A DNA stretch of 64,000 nucleotides from Bodonicaedibacter sp963693005 (GCA_963693005.1 OY843726.1:434001-498000), one strand, 5' to 3'. Positions 1 to 9,618 are shown, counted from the stretch's first letter. Numbers and translations are program-made. Notes: generated by a model not told the origin, from the letters alone.

Positions 1-935
1 GCCAAAGCCGACACCTTATGGCCCGGTATGCTTTTTAACTTATCCACCACAACTGATAGCGCCCTATCCCATGATGTAGGGGTTAAATCTCCCTTATTGT
101 TTCGAACATAGGGTTTGTCTAAACGTTGGTAACGCAACCCGTCATATGAAAAGCGAGATTTATCGGATAGCCAAATCTCATTTATATCTTCCATACCACG
201 TGGCTGAATACGAAACACCTGGTCACCGCGACTATCAATACGAATATGCGACCCGATAGCATCCATTACATCAATACTATCCGTGTGCTTCAACTCCCAG
301 GGACGGCCTTGAAATTAATACGGTTTAGAATTCAAAGCACCAACCGGACATAAATCAATGATATTGCCGGAAACCTCCGAATGAATTGCTTTTTCCAAAT
401 ACGTGGTAATCTCCATAGTTTCTCCACGACCCAAAGCTCCCATTTCAGAAACCCCCGCGATATCCTCCATAAACCTTACACATCGAGTACAATGAATACA
501 TCTAGTCATTTTTGTACTAATTAGGGGCCCCATATTTTTATTCGCAACAATACGTTTTTCTTCAACATACCTAGAACGATCCTTGCCGTAATGTAAGGTT
601 TCATCTTGCAAGTCACACTCGCCTGCCTGATCACAAACCGGACAGTCCAATGGATGGTTAATAAGCAAAAACTCCATCACTCCTTCACGATCTTTGCGCA
701 CTCTATCTGTCGTTGTATGAATAACCATGCCATCTTGCACTAAGTTTGCACAACTTGGTAACGGCTTTCTGGCCCCCTCCACATCCACCAAACACATACG
801 ACAATTACCCGCAATCTCCAGTTTGGGGTGATAGCAAAAATGTGGGATTTCAATACCCACCTGATGGCAGGCATCAATAATGCTAATTTCTTTTTCAAAC
901 TCATATTTTCGATGATCAATTGTAACTTTAATCAT
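1..935 (-). pseudogene. nuoG: NADH-quinone oxidoreductase subunit G, in-frame stop, 3' end outside window
   Basis: Iron-sulfur subunit of the peripheral arm of complex I. The first 206 codons hold the complete N-terminal ferredoxin-like part: 2Fe-2S ligands C34, C45, C48 and C62, the N3 cluster ligands H94, C98, C101 and C107, and a 4Fe-4S set C146, C149, C152 and C196. After the usual SKPY motif a TAA sits at 315-317, yet the same frame continues without a gap or shift to the window edge with typical NuoG sequence (FQGRPWEL, then IDVMDAIGS and YDGLRYQRLDKPYVR). CAA to TAA would be a single change. The ATG overlaps the nuoF stop as TAATG. The start of the gene is certain. Whether the stop is a true nonsense mutation, is read through, or is a sequence error cannot be told here. 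Confidence 0.85.
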
Positions 936-2215
936 TATGCGCTACTCGCTTTCATACTACCTTTAATACGTGCAATTAACTCATGCCTAAAATGACGTAT
1001 TAGACCTTGAACTGGCCAGGCTGCAGCATCTCCTAAAGCACAAATTGTGTGTCCTTCAATCTGATGAGATATTTGTTCTAGCACATCAATATCTGATACA
1101 TCTGCGTCTCCACGTTGAATTCGACTTAACATTCGCCACATCCAACCCGTACCCTCTCTACACGGAGTACACTGGCCACAACTTTCATGCATATAAAATT
1201 TCGATAACCGTGCTATAGCCTCTAAAATATCTGTACTTTTATCCATTACAATAACGGCAGCAGTACCCAACCCTGATTTTACCTCACTCAAACTATCAAA
1301 ATCCATTAATACGCTATCGCAAGTTGATTTCGGCAAAAGCGGAACTGAGGAACCTCCAGGGATAACTGCCAATAGATTGTCCCAACCTCCCCGCACTCCT
1401 CCAGCATGCTTCTCAATCAAAACTTTTAATGGAATGCCCATTACCTCTTCAACATTACAGGGAGTATTAACATGCCCCGAAATACAAAATACTTTTGTTC
1501 CACAACTTTTCTCTGGCCCTAAACCTGAAAACCACGAAGCCCCTCGTCGCAAAATTGTTGGAATTACAGCAATCGTTTCAACATTATTAATAAGAGTTGG
1601 CTTACCGTATAAACCCACAACTGCTGGAAATGGCGGTTTCAACCGAGGTTGACCTTTTTTCCCCTCAATACTCTCAAGCAAGGCTGACTCTTCCCCACAG
1701 ATATATGCACCTGCCCCATGATGAATGTGTAAGTCGAAATTCCATCCAGAATTTGCGGCATTTTTTCCTAACAGTCCTGCATCATACGCCTCTTGTATCG
1801 CTGACTGTAGAATTAACGACTCTCTCTTAAATTCACCGCGAATATATATATAGCCCACACTCGCTTGAATCGCGACGGCTGCTAACAAAGCTCCTTCAAT
1901 AATTTTGTGCGGCTCATTTCGAAGGATATCTCGGTCTTTGCAGGTCCCAGGTTCACCTTCATCTGCATTAACTATCAAATAGTGTTGCAGACCATCTTGG
2001 GGAATAAATGACCATTTCATCCCCGTTGAAAACCCAGCACCTCCTCGCCCTCTTAAACAAGACGACTTAACCTCATTAATAATCCAGTCTGCTCCCTTAG
2101 CTATAAAACTTGAGGTATCCTTCCAGTCCCCACGTGTTTTCGATTCTATTAAGCTAGTTTCTTTTAATCCGTGTAAGTTGGTAAAAATTCTATCTGGGTC
2201 TCTTAAAAAGGTCAT
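935..2215 (-). CDS. nuoF: NADH-quinone oxidoreductase subunit F
   Basis: NADH-binding flavoprotein of complex I, which accepts electrons from NADH onto FMN. The 426-residue length is normal. The glycine-rich nucleotide-binding motif RGRGGAGF is near residues 55-62, GAGAYICGEES near 168-177, and the 4Fe-4S ligands are in ESCGQCTPC (C346, C349, C352) with the fourth in HTICALGD (C392). It overlaps nuoE by four bases at its start (2212-2215) and nuoG at its end, so the genes are translationally coupled. Nothing in it looks damaged. Confidence 0.97.
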   Translation of the reverse strand: MTFLRDPDRIFTNLHGLKETSLIESKTRGDWKDTSSFIAKGADWIINEVKSSCLRGRGGAGFSTGMKWSFIPQDGLQHYLIVNADEGEPGTCKDRDILRNEPHKIIEGALLAAVAIQASVGYIYIRGEFKRESLILQSAIQEAYDAGLLGKNAANSGWNFDLHIHHGAGAYICGEESALLESIEGKKGQPRLKPPFPAVVGLYGKPTLINNVETIAVIPTILRRGASWFSGLGPEKSCGTKVFCISGHVNTPCNVEEVMGIPLKVLIEKHAGGVRGGWDNLLAVIPGGSSVPLLPKSTCDSVLMDFDSLSEVKSGLGTAAVIVMDKSTDILEAIARLSKFYMHESCGQCTPCREGTGWMWRMLSRIQRGDADVSDIDVLEQISHQIEGHTICALGDAAAWPVQGLIRHFRHELIARIKGSMKASSA

Positions 2216-2772
2216 ATCTCCCCCCTTGCATTATTAAAAGATTCAGAACTCACTCTACCAATTACAGACCCTGCCTTAATCTTGTTGCCCAATTTTACAT
2301 CTTCACAAATTTTCTCAAAACTTACTGTATCCAAATCTTCAACATAATCACCATTGATCTGAACTATTGGTGCATTAACGCACCCCCCAAGACATTCCAC
2401 CTCAAACAAACTAATATCACTTTTTGTTTCTCCTGGGCTTAGGTCTAACTTTCTTTTACAAACCTTCATAAGCTCATCCGATCCACGCAACCAACATGGC
2501 GTTGTCGTACACACATTAATGACCGTTTTTCCCACAGGTTTTAAATGATACATCGTATAAAATGTGGCCACTTCATGCACTTTTATCTTGGGCATATTTA
2601 ACAAAGCAGCTACCACCTCCAGCGCAGCATGCGGCAACCACCCATCATTTTGATTTTGCGCCAAATCTAATAAAGGCATAACGGCACTTTCTGGGTGCTC
2701 TTTTGGATAAATCTCTAAAATCTTCTGTATCTTTTTCTGATTATCTGATGAAAACTTAAAGATATTGCTCAT
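2212..2772 (-). CDS. nuoE: NADH-quinone oxidoreductase subunit E
   Basis: Thioredoxin-fold 2Fe-2S subunit (24 kDa type) of complex I, partner of NuoF. The cluster ligands are visible as CTTTPC and ECLGGC. I chose the ATG at 2772 (protein begins MSNIFKFSS, 186 residues) because it overlaps the nuoD stop as ATGA. The frame is open further upstream, but that part lies inside nuoD and looks like no NuoE N-terminus. The ATGA overlaps at both ends mark it as an internal operon gene. Confidence 0.95.
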   Translation of the reverse strand: MSNIFKFSSDNQKKIQKILEIYPKEHPESAVMPLLDLAQNQNDGWLPHAALEVVAALLNMPKIKVHEVATFYTMYHLKPVGKTVINVCTTTPCWLRGSDELMKVCKRKLDLSPGETKSDISLFEVECLGGCVNAPIVQINGDYVEDLDTVSFEKICEDVKLGNKIKAGSVIGRVSSESFNNARGEI

Positions 2773-3971
2773 CTGTCTACCTCTCCCAACACAACATCCA
2801 TTGACCCCAAAATAGCCGAAACATCTGACAACATATGTCCTTTTGTACACATATCCATTGCTTGCAAAAATGCAAACCCGGTAGATCGAATTTTGCACCG
2901 ATATGGCTTATTTGTTCCATCTGACACTAAAAACACACCAAACTCACCCTTAGGAGATTCAACCGCCGTATACGTCTCTCCCTTAGGAGATTCAACCGCC
3001 GTATACGTCTCTCCCTCAGGAACTCTATACCCCTCCGTATACAGTTTAAAATGATGAATCATAGATTCCATATCTTGCTTCATATCCAAACGCTTTGGTG
3101 GTGCAATTTTATGATTGTCTACCATTACTTCTCCGGATGGCATATTTTGAACACACTGCTCCACAATCTTGATACTCTGGTAAATTTCAGCAATACGCAC
3201 CAAATACCGAGCATAACAATCACCTGCTTTAGAAACAGGAATATCAAATTCTAACTCATTATAAGCATCATATGGCTGCGACTTTCTTAAATCCCATGCA
3301 ATACCACTAGCTCTCAACATGGGCCCTGTAAACCCCCACTCAACAGCTTCTGCACTTGATACTATACCAATATCAACTGTACGTTGTTTAAAGATACGGT
3401 TATCCCGCACTAGCGAATCCATCTCCTCTACTTTAGGTTCTAGTCCCTTGATAAAGTGTGATATATCTTCCAATAAATCTGCTGGCAGATCTTGGTGCAC
3501 CCCTCCTGGTCGAAAATATGCCGCATGAAATCTCGCACCACTAACACGCTCGCAAAAACCCAAAATAATTTCACGATACTCAAACCCCCACAAAAAGGGT
3601 GTTAATGCGCCAACATCCATTGCAAACGTAGTAACGTTTAGTAGGTGATTCATAATACGCGTCAGCTCGGAAAATAATACTCGAATGTACTGCCCGCGTT
3701 TTGGAACTTCAATCTGCAATAGCTTTTCAACAGCTAACGCAAACGCATGCTCTTGACACATGGGAGAAACATAGTCTAATCGATCAAAATAGGGCAATGC
3801 TTGTAAGTAGGTTTTATCCTCAATAAGCTTCTCTGTCCCCCGATGTAACAAACCAATGTGTGGCTTTACCTGCTCAACAACCTCGCCATTCATTTCCAAA
3901 ATTAGTCGTAACACACCATGAGCTGCCGGATGTTGAGGTCCAAAGTTTAATTGAAAAGTATCTTTACTCAT
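2769..3971 (-). CDS. nuoD: NADH-quinone oxidoreductase subunit D
   Basis: The 49-kDa-type subunit, which forms part of the quinone pocket of complex I. It starts MSKDTFQLNFGPQHPAAHGVLRL, the usual NuoD N-terminus with the HPAAHG motif, and ends LGEVDR. It has 400 residues. Near residues 318-340 the sequence GETYTAVESPK occurs twice in tandem just before the conserved GEFGVFLVSDG segment; other NuoD proteins have this stretch once. The frame stays open, so the duplication adds 11 residues without destroying the gene. ATGA overlaps join it to nuoC and nuoE. Confidence 0.96.
   Translation of the reverse strand: MSKDTFQLNFGPQHPAAHGVLRLILEMNGEVVEQVKPHIGLLHRGTEKLIEDKTYLQALPYFDRLDYVSPMCQEHAFALAVEKLLQIEVPKRGQYIRVLFSELTRIMNHLLNVTTFAMDVGALTPFLWGFEYREIILGFCERVSGARFHAAYFRPGGVHQDLPADLLEDISHFIKGLEPKVEEMDSLVRDNRIFKQRTVDIGIVSSAEAVEWGFTGPMLRASGIAWDLRKSQPYDAYNELEFDIPVSKAGDCYARYLVRIAEIYQSIKIVEQCVQNMPSGEVMVDNHKIAPPKRLDMKQDMESMIHHFKLYTEGYRVPEGETYTAVESPKGETYTAVESPKGEFGVFLVSDGTNKPYRCKIRSTGFAFLQAMDMCTKGHMLSDVSAILGSMDVVLGEVDR
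2951..3016 (-). repeat. 33-bp perfect tandem duplication inside nuoD
   Basis: Two adjacent identical 33-bp units, 2951-2983 and 2984-3016, encode the doubled GETYTAVESPK. The copies are identical at DNA level, which indicates a recent event or an assembly artefact. Confidence 0.95.
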
Positions 3972-4576
3972 CGATCACCTCGTGATGGCTTGGATTGCAA
4001 CTCTTCATACGTCGGTGTATGCCACTTGTTTGTAGAAAAATTAAACTCTCTACGCGCTTGAGGTAAATTAACTGGGTCAAATACTATTGAGCGAGTAGCC
4101 TCATCATAGTAGGTTTCTAACCGCCCCTCGGTTGGGAAATCTTTTCTTAAAGGAAAAGCTTCAAAGATATAGTCATTCAAAATACGCTCTAAGTTTGGAT
4201 GTTGATCAAACTCAATTCCAAACATATCAAACACTTCACGTTCATACCAATTAGCTGCGCGATATACACGACATAGAGATGAAATTTTTTCTTTGTCAGC
4301 AACCTTTGTTTTTACTCTCAAACGCTCGTTTCTTTGCATATTTAAAATATTATACACAACTTCAAATCGCTTTTGATGCTCTGGGTAGTCCGCTGCCGTC
4401 ACATCAATAAGCTGCGTAAATTTCATAACATGCTTTAGATATCCCATAACTTCCAATACTGATTCTACGGGTAAAATTAAAACATGTTCATTAAACGACT
4501 CCAGCATATAAACGTTCCCCACTTTCAAGTGGTCAGAAACATAATCTTTGATGTCAGTAAATAATGGATTCATCAC
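3968..4576 (-). CDS. nuoC: NADH-quinone oxidoreductase subunit C
   Basis: The 30-kDa-type subunit linking the N and Q modules of complex I; 202 residues. Recognisable stretches are VYNILNMQRNERLRVKT, NWYEREVFDMFGIEF, and the highly conserved ILNDYIFEAFPLRKDFP. It is not fused to nuoD, unlike in enterobacteria. Its start overlaps the end of nuoB at 4576 and its stop overlaps the nuoD start as ATGA. Confidence 0.96.
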   Translation of the reverse strand: MMNPLFTDIKDYVSDHLKVGNVYMLESFNEHVLILPVESVLEVMGYLKHVMKFTQLIDVTAADYPEHQKRFEVVYNILNMQRNERLRVKTKVADKEKISSLCRVYRAANWYEREVFDMFGIEFDQHPNLERILNDYIFEAFPLRKDFPTEGRLETYYDEATRSIVFDPVNLPQARREFNFSTNKWHTPTYEELQSKPSRGDR

Positions 4577-5121
4577 TATACCTGCACTCGGTGCGCCGTA
4601 CGATCAATCACACGTTTTTTACCGGCTCTAACGCGGCGCTGCAACTGCAACAAACCATATAATAGCGCTTCTGCTGTTGGTGGGCACCCAGGAACATATA
4701 AATCAACGGGAACAATTCGGTCACAACCTCGAACTACAGAATATGAATAGTGATAATACCCACCACCATTTGCACACGACCCCATAGAAACAACCCACTT
4801 TGGGTCTGGCATTTGGTCATATACTCGACGCAGAGCAGGTGCCATTTTATTAGTTAATGTCCCTGCGACAATTAGAACATCTGCTTGGCGCGGGCTAGGA
4901 CGAAAAAACATTCCAAATCGCTCAAGGTCATACCTTGAGGCAGCCGTATGCATCATTTCCACGCCACAACATGCCAATCCAAACGTTAACGGCCAAATCG
5001 AACCTGCCTGAGCCCACCTCGCAACCTCATCTAAAGAAGATAGAACGAATCCTTTTTTCTCGACTTCTTTATACGCGTCAAAAAGTTTTTGATCTTGTGG
5101 GTTAGGCGTCTTTAATCCCAT
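4576..5121 (-). CDS. nuoB: NADH-quinone oxidoreductase subunit B
   Basis: PSST-type subunit carrying the N2 4Fe-4S cluster that passes electrons to quinone. The cluster region is clear: ACCGVEM with the tandem cysteines, GSCANGGGYYHYSYSVVRG, and VPGCPPTAEAL. I prefer the ATG at 5121 (protein begins MGLKTPNPQD, 181 residues) because a GGGAG ribosome-binding site lies seven bases upstream inside the nuoA tail. An upstream in-frame ATG at 5142 would add seven residues. Either way it overlaps nuoA. Confidence 0.95.
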   Translation of the reverse strand: MGLKTPNPQDQKLFDAYKEVEKKGFVLSSLDEVARWAQAGSIWPLTFGLACCGVEMMHTAASRYDLERFGMFFRPSPRQADVLIVAGTLTNKMAPALRRVYDQMPDPKWVVSMGSCANGGGYYHYSYSVVRGCDRIVPVDLYVPGCPPTAEALLYGLLQLQRRVRAGKKRVIDRTAHRVQV

Positions 5122-5465
5122 TCCAAAGCTCCCTTTTTCCATTCATAAACAAAACCAATAAACAAAATGAATAAAAAAGAAAACACCCCAAAAAAGACCG
5201 GCCAGCCTAACTCTAAAATAGTTGTGGCCCAAGGAAACAAAAGTGCGATTTCTAAATCAAATAAAACAAATAAAATAGCAACTAAGTAATAGCGAATATC
5301 AAAACGAACTTCGGAGGCATTGAATGCATCAAACCCGCATTCATAAGGAGCAATTTTATCTTCATAGGGATTACGCTTTCCACGTACAAATGCAATCCCC
5401 ACAAACACTGTGGCAATAGCAAAACCTAATCCGATAAAAATCAATATTGGAAGATAATCAAACAC
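5112..5465 (-). CDS. nuoA: NADH-quinone oxidoreductase subunit A
   Basis: Small membrane subunit of complex I, 117 residues with three hydrophobic helices (about 5-27, 60-80 and 86-108). The family signature KIAPYECGFD is present (residues about 37-46), followed by FDIRYYLVAILFVLFDLE. It is the first gene of the nuoA-G transcription unit; the upstream region to the tRNA at 5547 is short and AT-rich and probably holds the promoter. Confidence 0.95.
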   Translation of the reverse strand: MFDYLPILIFIGLGFAIATVFVGIAFVRGKRNPYEDKIAPYECGFDAFNASEVRFDIRYYLVAILFVLFDLEIALLFPWATTILELGWPVFFGVFSFLFILFIGFVYEWKKGALEWD

Positions 5466-5546
5466 CTAGTCACATTTTATTATTATTGTTAATGACAGTG
5501 TAATCATAAAATTATTAAAATAATATAAAATTATTAAGAAAGTAAG

Positions 5547-5623
5547 TGGCGGGAGTGACGGGGCTCGAACCCGCGACCTCAGGCGTGACAGGCCTGCGCT
5601 CTAACCAGCTGAGCTACACCCCC
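5547..5623 (-). tRNA. tRNA-Asp (GTC)
   Basis: A 77-nt cloverleaf on the minus strand with encoded CCA. The acceptor GGGGGTG pairs with CACTCCC (one G-T), the anticodon loop CTGTCAC reads GTC, and the T-loop is GGTTCGAGCCC. It lies 81 bp upstream of nuoA in the same direction. Confidence 0.95.
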
Positions 5624-6092
5624 TGGGCTGGCAATGACCATATTTCTACACATATTTAACGTGTGTGTCAAGCTAAAAAACAAATCACAACTCTAAAACA
5701 CATCCTAACTTATATAAATTCCGCCTTAAAAATAAGCGCTCTATATCCAACATTTATAACTAGCTTTAAATAGTGGAATCGCAAGACTTCTAACTTCATA
5801 CAAGATTATTACATTTTTATTCAAAGTGACCAGTGGGCTCTTCCAAGAATAGAAGTTTCAATTTTAAGCAAAATAACGTTTATAGATATTGTATCCAAAA
5901 CACCCCCCCATACTCAGAGGTAACCATTGCCCTAAACTAATGTAGATTAGGTTCTATGACGCCAGCTGCCTTCCATACTCTAAAATTGTTCAAGGGGAGT
6001 TAAAAAAGAATCAAACTGTTGATAGCTTCTATAAACTCTTAAACGCAAGAAAGGGGAAGAAAACGATTTTCTAGATCTGCTCCTTTTGGATT
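5624..6092. other. Intergenic, no convincing gene
   Basis: About 470 bp between tRNA-Asp and the decayed lipoprotein gene. It is AT-rich and contains a C8-type homopolymer near 5904. On the plus strand around 5948-6070 a frame of about 40 codons stays open (containing KIVQGELKKNQTVDSFYKLL), but it has no start signal and I cannot place it in a family. It could be a gene remnant. No terminator or promoter stands out. Confidence 0.4.
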
Positions 6093-7649
6093 CTATTGAT
6101 TCAAACTAAACTGGAACCCCATCTCCTGAGATTCTTTCCCAAGATCTATATTCACTGAAAAACAAACTCTAGAATTTAGGTTTAAACTACTATTTAAACA
6201 ACAACTACCTACTAGCTCTTTGTCTTGAATGGTATATCCTGCCTTAAGAAGCGCCTGGGTAGAAAATCGATAATTACCCATTGTATAAGTAATTAAATCC
6301 AACTCTGCGCCCAACTCAATCACCGAATCCTCACGGTCGTCTAACGCATACCGCCTCGATATCATTTGAACAAATGACGACACATATTGTGAGTCAAATC
6401 CAACACTTAACTGTGCACGACGCGCTGCCAAAGGCAAACTCTCATCTTTAGATCTCATACCCCCAAGTTGCCCTTCAATAAAGAAAGGTCCAAAACTATG
6501 AGAAATCAAAGCAGACGTTTCAAGCTGATCCCGGAAAGAAAACATGCCCGATAGTTTGTTTGAATACGCATGCAAAAGCCCCACTGAAGTATTTCCGAGT
6601 CTAGTAAAACAAACTCCCCTTACATCAGACAAGTTGCTTATACTCCCCCTCAACTGAAGGCCAATCGGCCCCTCAATCATTGTCTCTCCGCCACTTTTGC
6701 CATTAATACTAAAGTGCGAAAGATCAACCGTCACAGTCTTTTTACGGGTCATCCGCGTGGCAACTCTTGCACTCAAATCTGATGTTTTAGACTTAAAAAA
6801 CCCTCTAAACACTTCATCCGACTGCAACACTTCAACAAAAATATCATTCCACTTTTCCAACTGTTTATCTTCAACTTCTATAGCAGTATCTGAAGAACCT
6901 AATGCGTTTGGTACTAGGGTATAAATAAAGCGATCACCTGCTACGCCTGCCGCCAGTTTTGGCTGCTTCAGTAAATGTAATACCCTTTCTCTATACTCTA
7001 ACCCTACCATTGCTGGTGTGAAATAGTATACATCAACATCGCGCCTAGCTGATTTAGTAATTCCCCCAATATTTCTATCCCTTAATAAAACTCCCAAAAA
7101 ACTCTCGTGGAAAAACTTAGCTTGGGGTGGCTGCGCAGCACCCAACTTAGAAAAGGATGCCTCTGATATTTCTACATGACCATTAGTATTTTCTAGATCG
7201 CCCCCTATAGATCTAACACCGCCCTCTGTATAAATAGCAGAGCCCGCATCAAATTCATTCTTAAACTCATAAACAACTTTACCTTGCTATAAAACTTTAG
7301 GGTCATACCCCGAAAAACCTTTAGCCTCTAGCTTTTTCCAAAGCACTTTCACTAACTGCTTTGCATCACTATTTAACACTCCAAAATCTCTCGTTAAGGT
7401 TGCTTTTGGATCAGCTGATACTGTATCTTTTGGATTAAAAGCAAGCGCCTTTTACTCCTCAAATATGTTCCTGTATATCTTGCGATAATCAGACGGCTGC
7501 AACTCTTCCCCTTTCCAAAAAAGGCTTGTTGTAAATACTTAATTTTCTTCCGAAAATGCTTCCTTTTTTAATTTAGAGTTACTTGTATCTGAACAACCCA
7601 CCGTCATCAATACAACTGCTAACTTCCAGAGTAACTTTGTAACTTCCAT
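6093..7649 (-). pseudogene. Lipoprotein with beta-rich C-terminal domain, three in-frame stops
   Basis: One continuous frame of 518 codons from the ATG at 7649 (GGGAG site just upstream) to 6093. It opens with a lipoprotein signal whose lipobox ends in Cys19 (VLMTVGCSD). The frame is broken only by stop codons: TAA at 7539-7541 (codon 37), TAA at 7452-7454 (codon 66) and TAG at 7287-7289 (codon 121); no frameshift is seen. The last 350 codons are open and end in alternating strands that resemble an outer-membrane beta-domain. By eye it aligns along its length with the intact 907-residue lipoprotein at 9619-12342 (both GCSD after the signal, both LNSDAK near residue 120 or 93, similar FLVSHPN / VLLRDRN segment, similar C-terminus) but lacks the Lys/Ser/His-rich inserts of that protein. 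I read it as a decayed paralogue. The function is unknown. Confidence 0.75.
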
Positions 7650-7686
7650 GAAAACTCCCAAAAGAATCTATTATTTTGAATCATAC

Positions 7687-8967
7687 TCAGATTTTTTTAT
7701 ATGCATTAAATAAACGCGTCAACTCCAACATATTGCGGTTATCTCGAGTAATTTGGGTATCGCAACTTGGAACTATAGCCATTACACTCCCACAATAATT
7801 TTGTACAAACATATAATCTATTTTGAATCTTCCCTGGTCTCCCCATTGACTCCCCCAACTATTTTGGGCAAAGAATGCTCCTTTATCATCATAATATCCA
7901 TACACACACACGGCATGTGAGAACTTTGCCTTACACGATCTACCAACTTCTGACTGTGCTCTTCAAACTCTTTGGGTGAAAGTTTGCCGGGCTTGCCTAA
8001 TCCTAAGTAATTCATTCCTGAATAGCCAATCAATCCTGCGCCATTATGTAATCTGGAAAAATCCTAAAACTCTTCAAAAGGTTAGGGGAAGTCTGTGAGC
8101 TAACATAAGGAATGCGTTGAGGTATAGATATCGTTGGATTTCCTCTTGATAAGCTTTCCCAACTATTATTAGATAAAATCGGTAGACTCATAACAATAGG
8201 CAGCTGAGTCAACTCCTCTTTAAGAAAAAATAAGTTTCCAGGGTCCAAACGAAACATATTAAGATGATAAGGACGAAAATATCCAATAACTTTAGTAACC
8301 GTCTGCCGCCCAAGAATCGTTAACTCTTGAGTTTCTTTAAATTTCGGCAAAATACTTATGGGCAGTATCTCACCTTGTTTATGGCTCCAAGCAATCAAAT
8401 CTTCCACCGAAGAGTTTAGACTTTCCGACGAAGACAAACATCCCATGCGATCCAACTGTTTCCGAGAAAAGACATACCTAGAATATAATCTGTCTTCAAA
8501 AAAGTTTACTGCAGGCACAACCCCTTGAGATAACACCCAGCAATATTCAAATATGTTTACCCCAGTGTCGTTCCTAGAAACCCTTCCATCTGTTACCAAT
8601 CGCAACAACAGTGATGCTACTGACAACTCCATCCCCATAGTAGACTCTAAAGCACTCGTAATGGCACATGCCGAACATGACCTAATTCCCCCTACTGCTC
8701 CTTGATTCCCAGCATTGGTAGCTCTACGCTTTTAGGCAACACGCATATTGCCTCAGCCCCCTGAGAAAGAATTCCATCTGCATCACCTACACCATTTACA
8801 TCTAATTCTCATAAATTATCTGAGTTTACTGAAAAGCCCATCGCCTCAAGATGAGAGTTTTCATACTCTACATGCCCCTTTTCAAATCTTGATGCAGCAA
8901 TTTTAAGTGAACACCCGAACAACTCTACCAACAAAATCAATAGGGTTAGCTTTAGACGTCGTCTCAT
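7687..8967 (-). pseudogene. Papain-like (C1) cysteine peptidase lipoprotein, broken
   Basis: Starts at the ATG 8967, overlapping the upstream gene stop as ATGA. It begins with a lipoprotein signal (LVELFGCSL, Cys19). The catalytic region reads GGIRSCSACAITSALES, with Cys codon 8675-8677, matching the Q-G-x-C-G-S-C-W-A-F type motif of papain-like enzymes. Further on come SHAVCVYGYY (catalytic His) and QNSWGSQWGDQG (catalytic Asn). The frame is destroyed by a TGA at 8809-8811 and by shifts near 8692, 8057-8068 and 7921-7930. All catalytic positions are still readable, so decay is recent. As an intact gene it would have exported a peptidase to the periplasm or cell surface. Confidence 0.8.
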
Positions 8968-9370
8968 TTTTCACTCCCGCCATCAATACTCGCAGATCTT
9001 GAAAGCTCTCCATGTTGCTTTATACTACTGCCTGTACACCAAGCATCAATTCCTTGACTATACGATTTAAATAAAAGGCGAATCATCAAACGTTTCGTAA
9101 TTGTATGCTCATCGCTTTTTCGCATTTCTCCAAAAAAAACCGCATCACTAGTAACTTTATTCGCAAAGTCTTCTATTCGGGATATATTAACCTCAGGAGC
9201 CAATGTCTGACAAACCTCTATGACCAGGAATTTGTCCTGACGAATCGTTTCTATCTGTTCAGATACGGCGCGTTCAAAAACTTTTAGTGCTCTGGAGTGA
9301 CATCAACCACAGAAACATAAATACAACTCACTAATAAAGCGTACTTAATTAAATTTTGAGCTAACGTCAT
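8964..9370 (-). pseudogene. Small secreted protein of unknown function, one frameshift
   Basis: ATG at 9370 with an AAGGA site (AAGGAAAATTTAAA) and a hydrophobic N-terminus (MTLAQNLIKYALLVSCIYV). The frame hits TAA near 9284, but the next frame continues as ALKVFERAVSEQIETIRQD and runs to the stop at 8964, where it overlaps the peptidase gene start as ATGA. One base around 9281-9295 is gained or lost. The restored product would be about 135 residues. I do not recognise the family. It is the first gene of the three-gene decaying operon; the helical body is compatible with an inhibitor or propeptide-like partner, but that is speculation. Confidence 0.6.
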
Positions 9371-9568
9371 TTTAAATTTTCCTTGATGTAACTTCCGTCA
9401 TAATGTTGACGTTATGGCGAATAAATTTTCGAAACGAAAAAACAATACTTAAATAAAAGTATTGTCAGAAAACGACAAATATTAAAAAAAAGAACCGAGT
9501 AGTTCTTAACCTTCGTATAACCATAATTAATGGAACAATATCCATAGAAACTAACCTTAAATAAAAAA

Positions 9569-9592
9569 AACACCCCCTATTATGGGGGTGTT
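9569..9592 (-). terminator. Rho-independent terminator after the 907-residue lipoprotein gene
   Basis: On the minus strand AACACCCCC, a six-base loop and GGGGGTGTT are followed by a run of T residues. It lies 26 bp beyond the stop codon of the lipoprotein gene. Confidence 0.9.
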
Positions 9593-9618
9593 CTAAAGGT
9601 AGGCTTGTAGTTAAATAA

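Noticed and set aside
2773..2898. Upstream extension of nuoE by 42 codons
   Set aside because: It lies inside nuoD, looks unlike NuoE, and the ATG at 2772 is coupled to the nuoD stop.
5948..6070. Open plus-strand stretch of about 40 codons resembling a gene remnant
   Set aside because: No start, no ribosome-binding site and no family recognised; too short to claim as a gene or transposon fragment.
1..9400. Stop-codon reassignment (UAA/UAG read as glutamine) to explain nuoG and the lipoprotein pseudogene
   Set aside because: Intact core genes end at UAA or UAG exactly where their families end (nuoF ends in TAA overlapping nuoG), and prfA is normal. The neighbouring peptidase gene also has a TGA and several frameshifts, which reassignment cannot explain.
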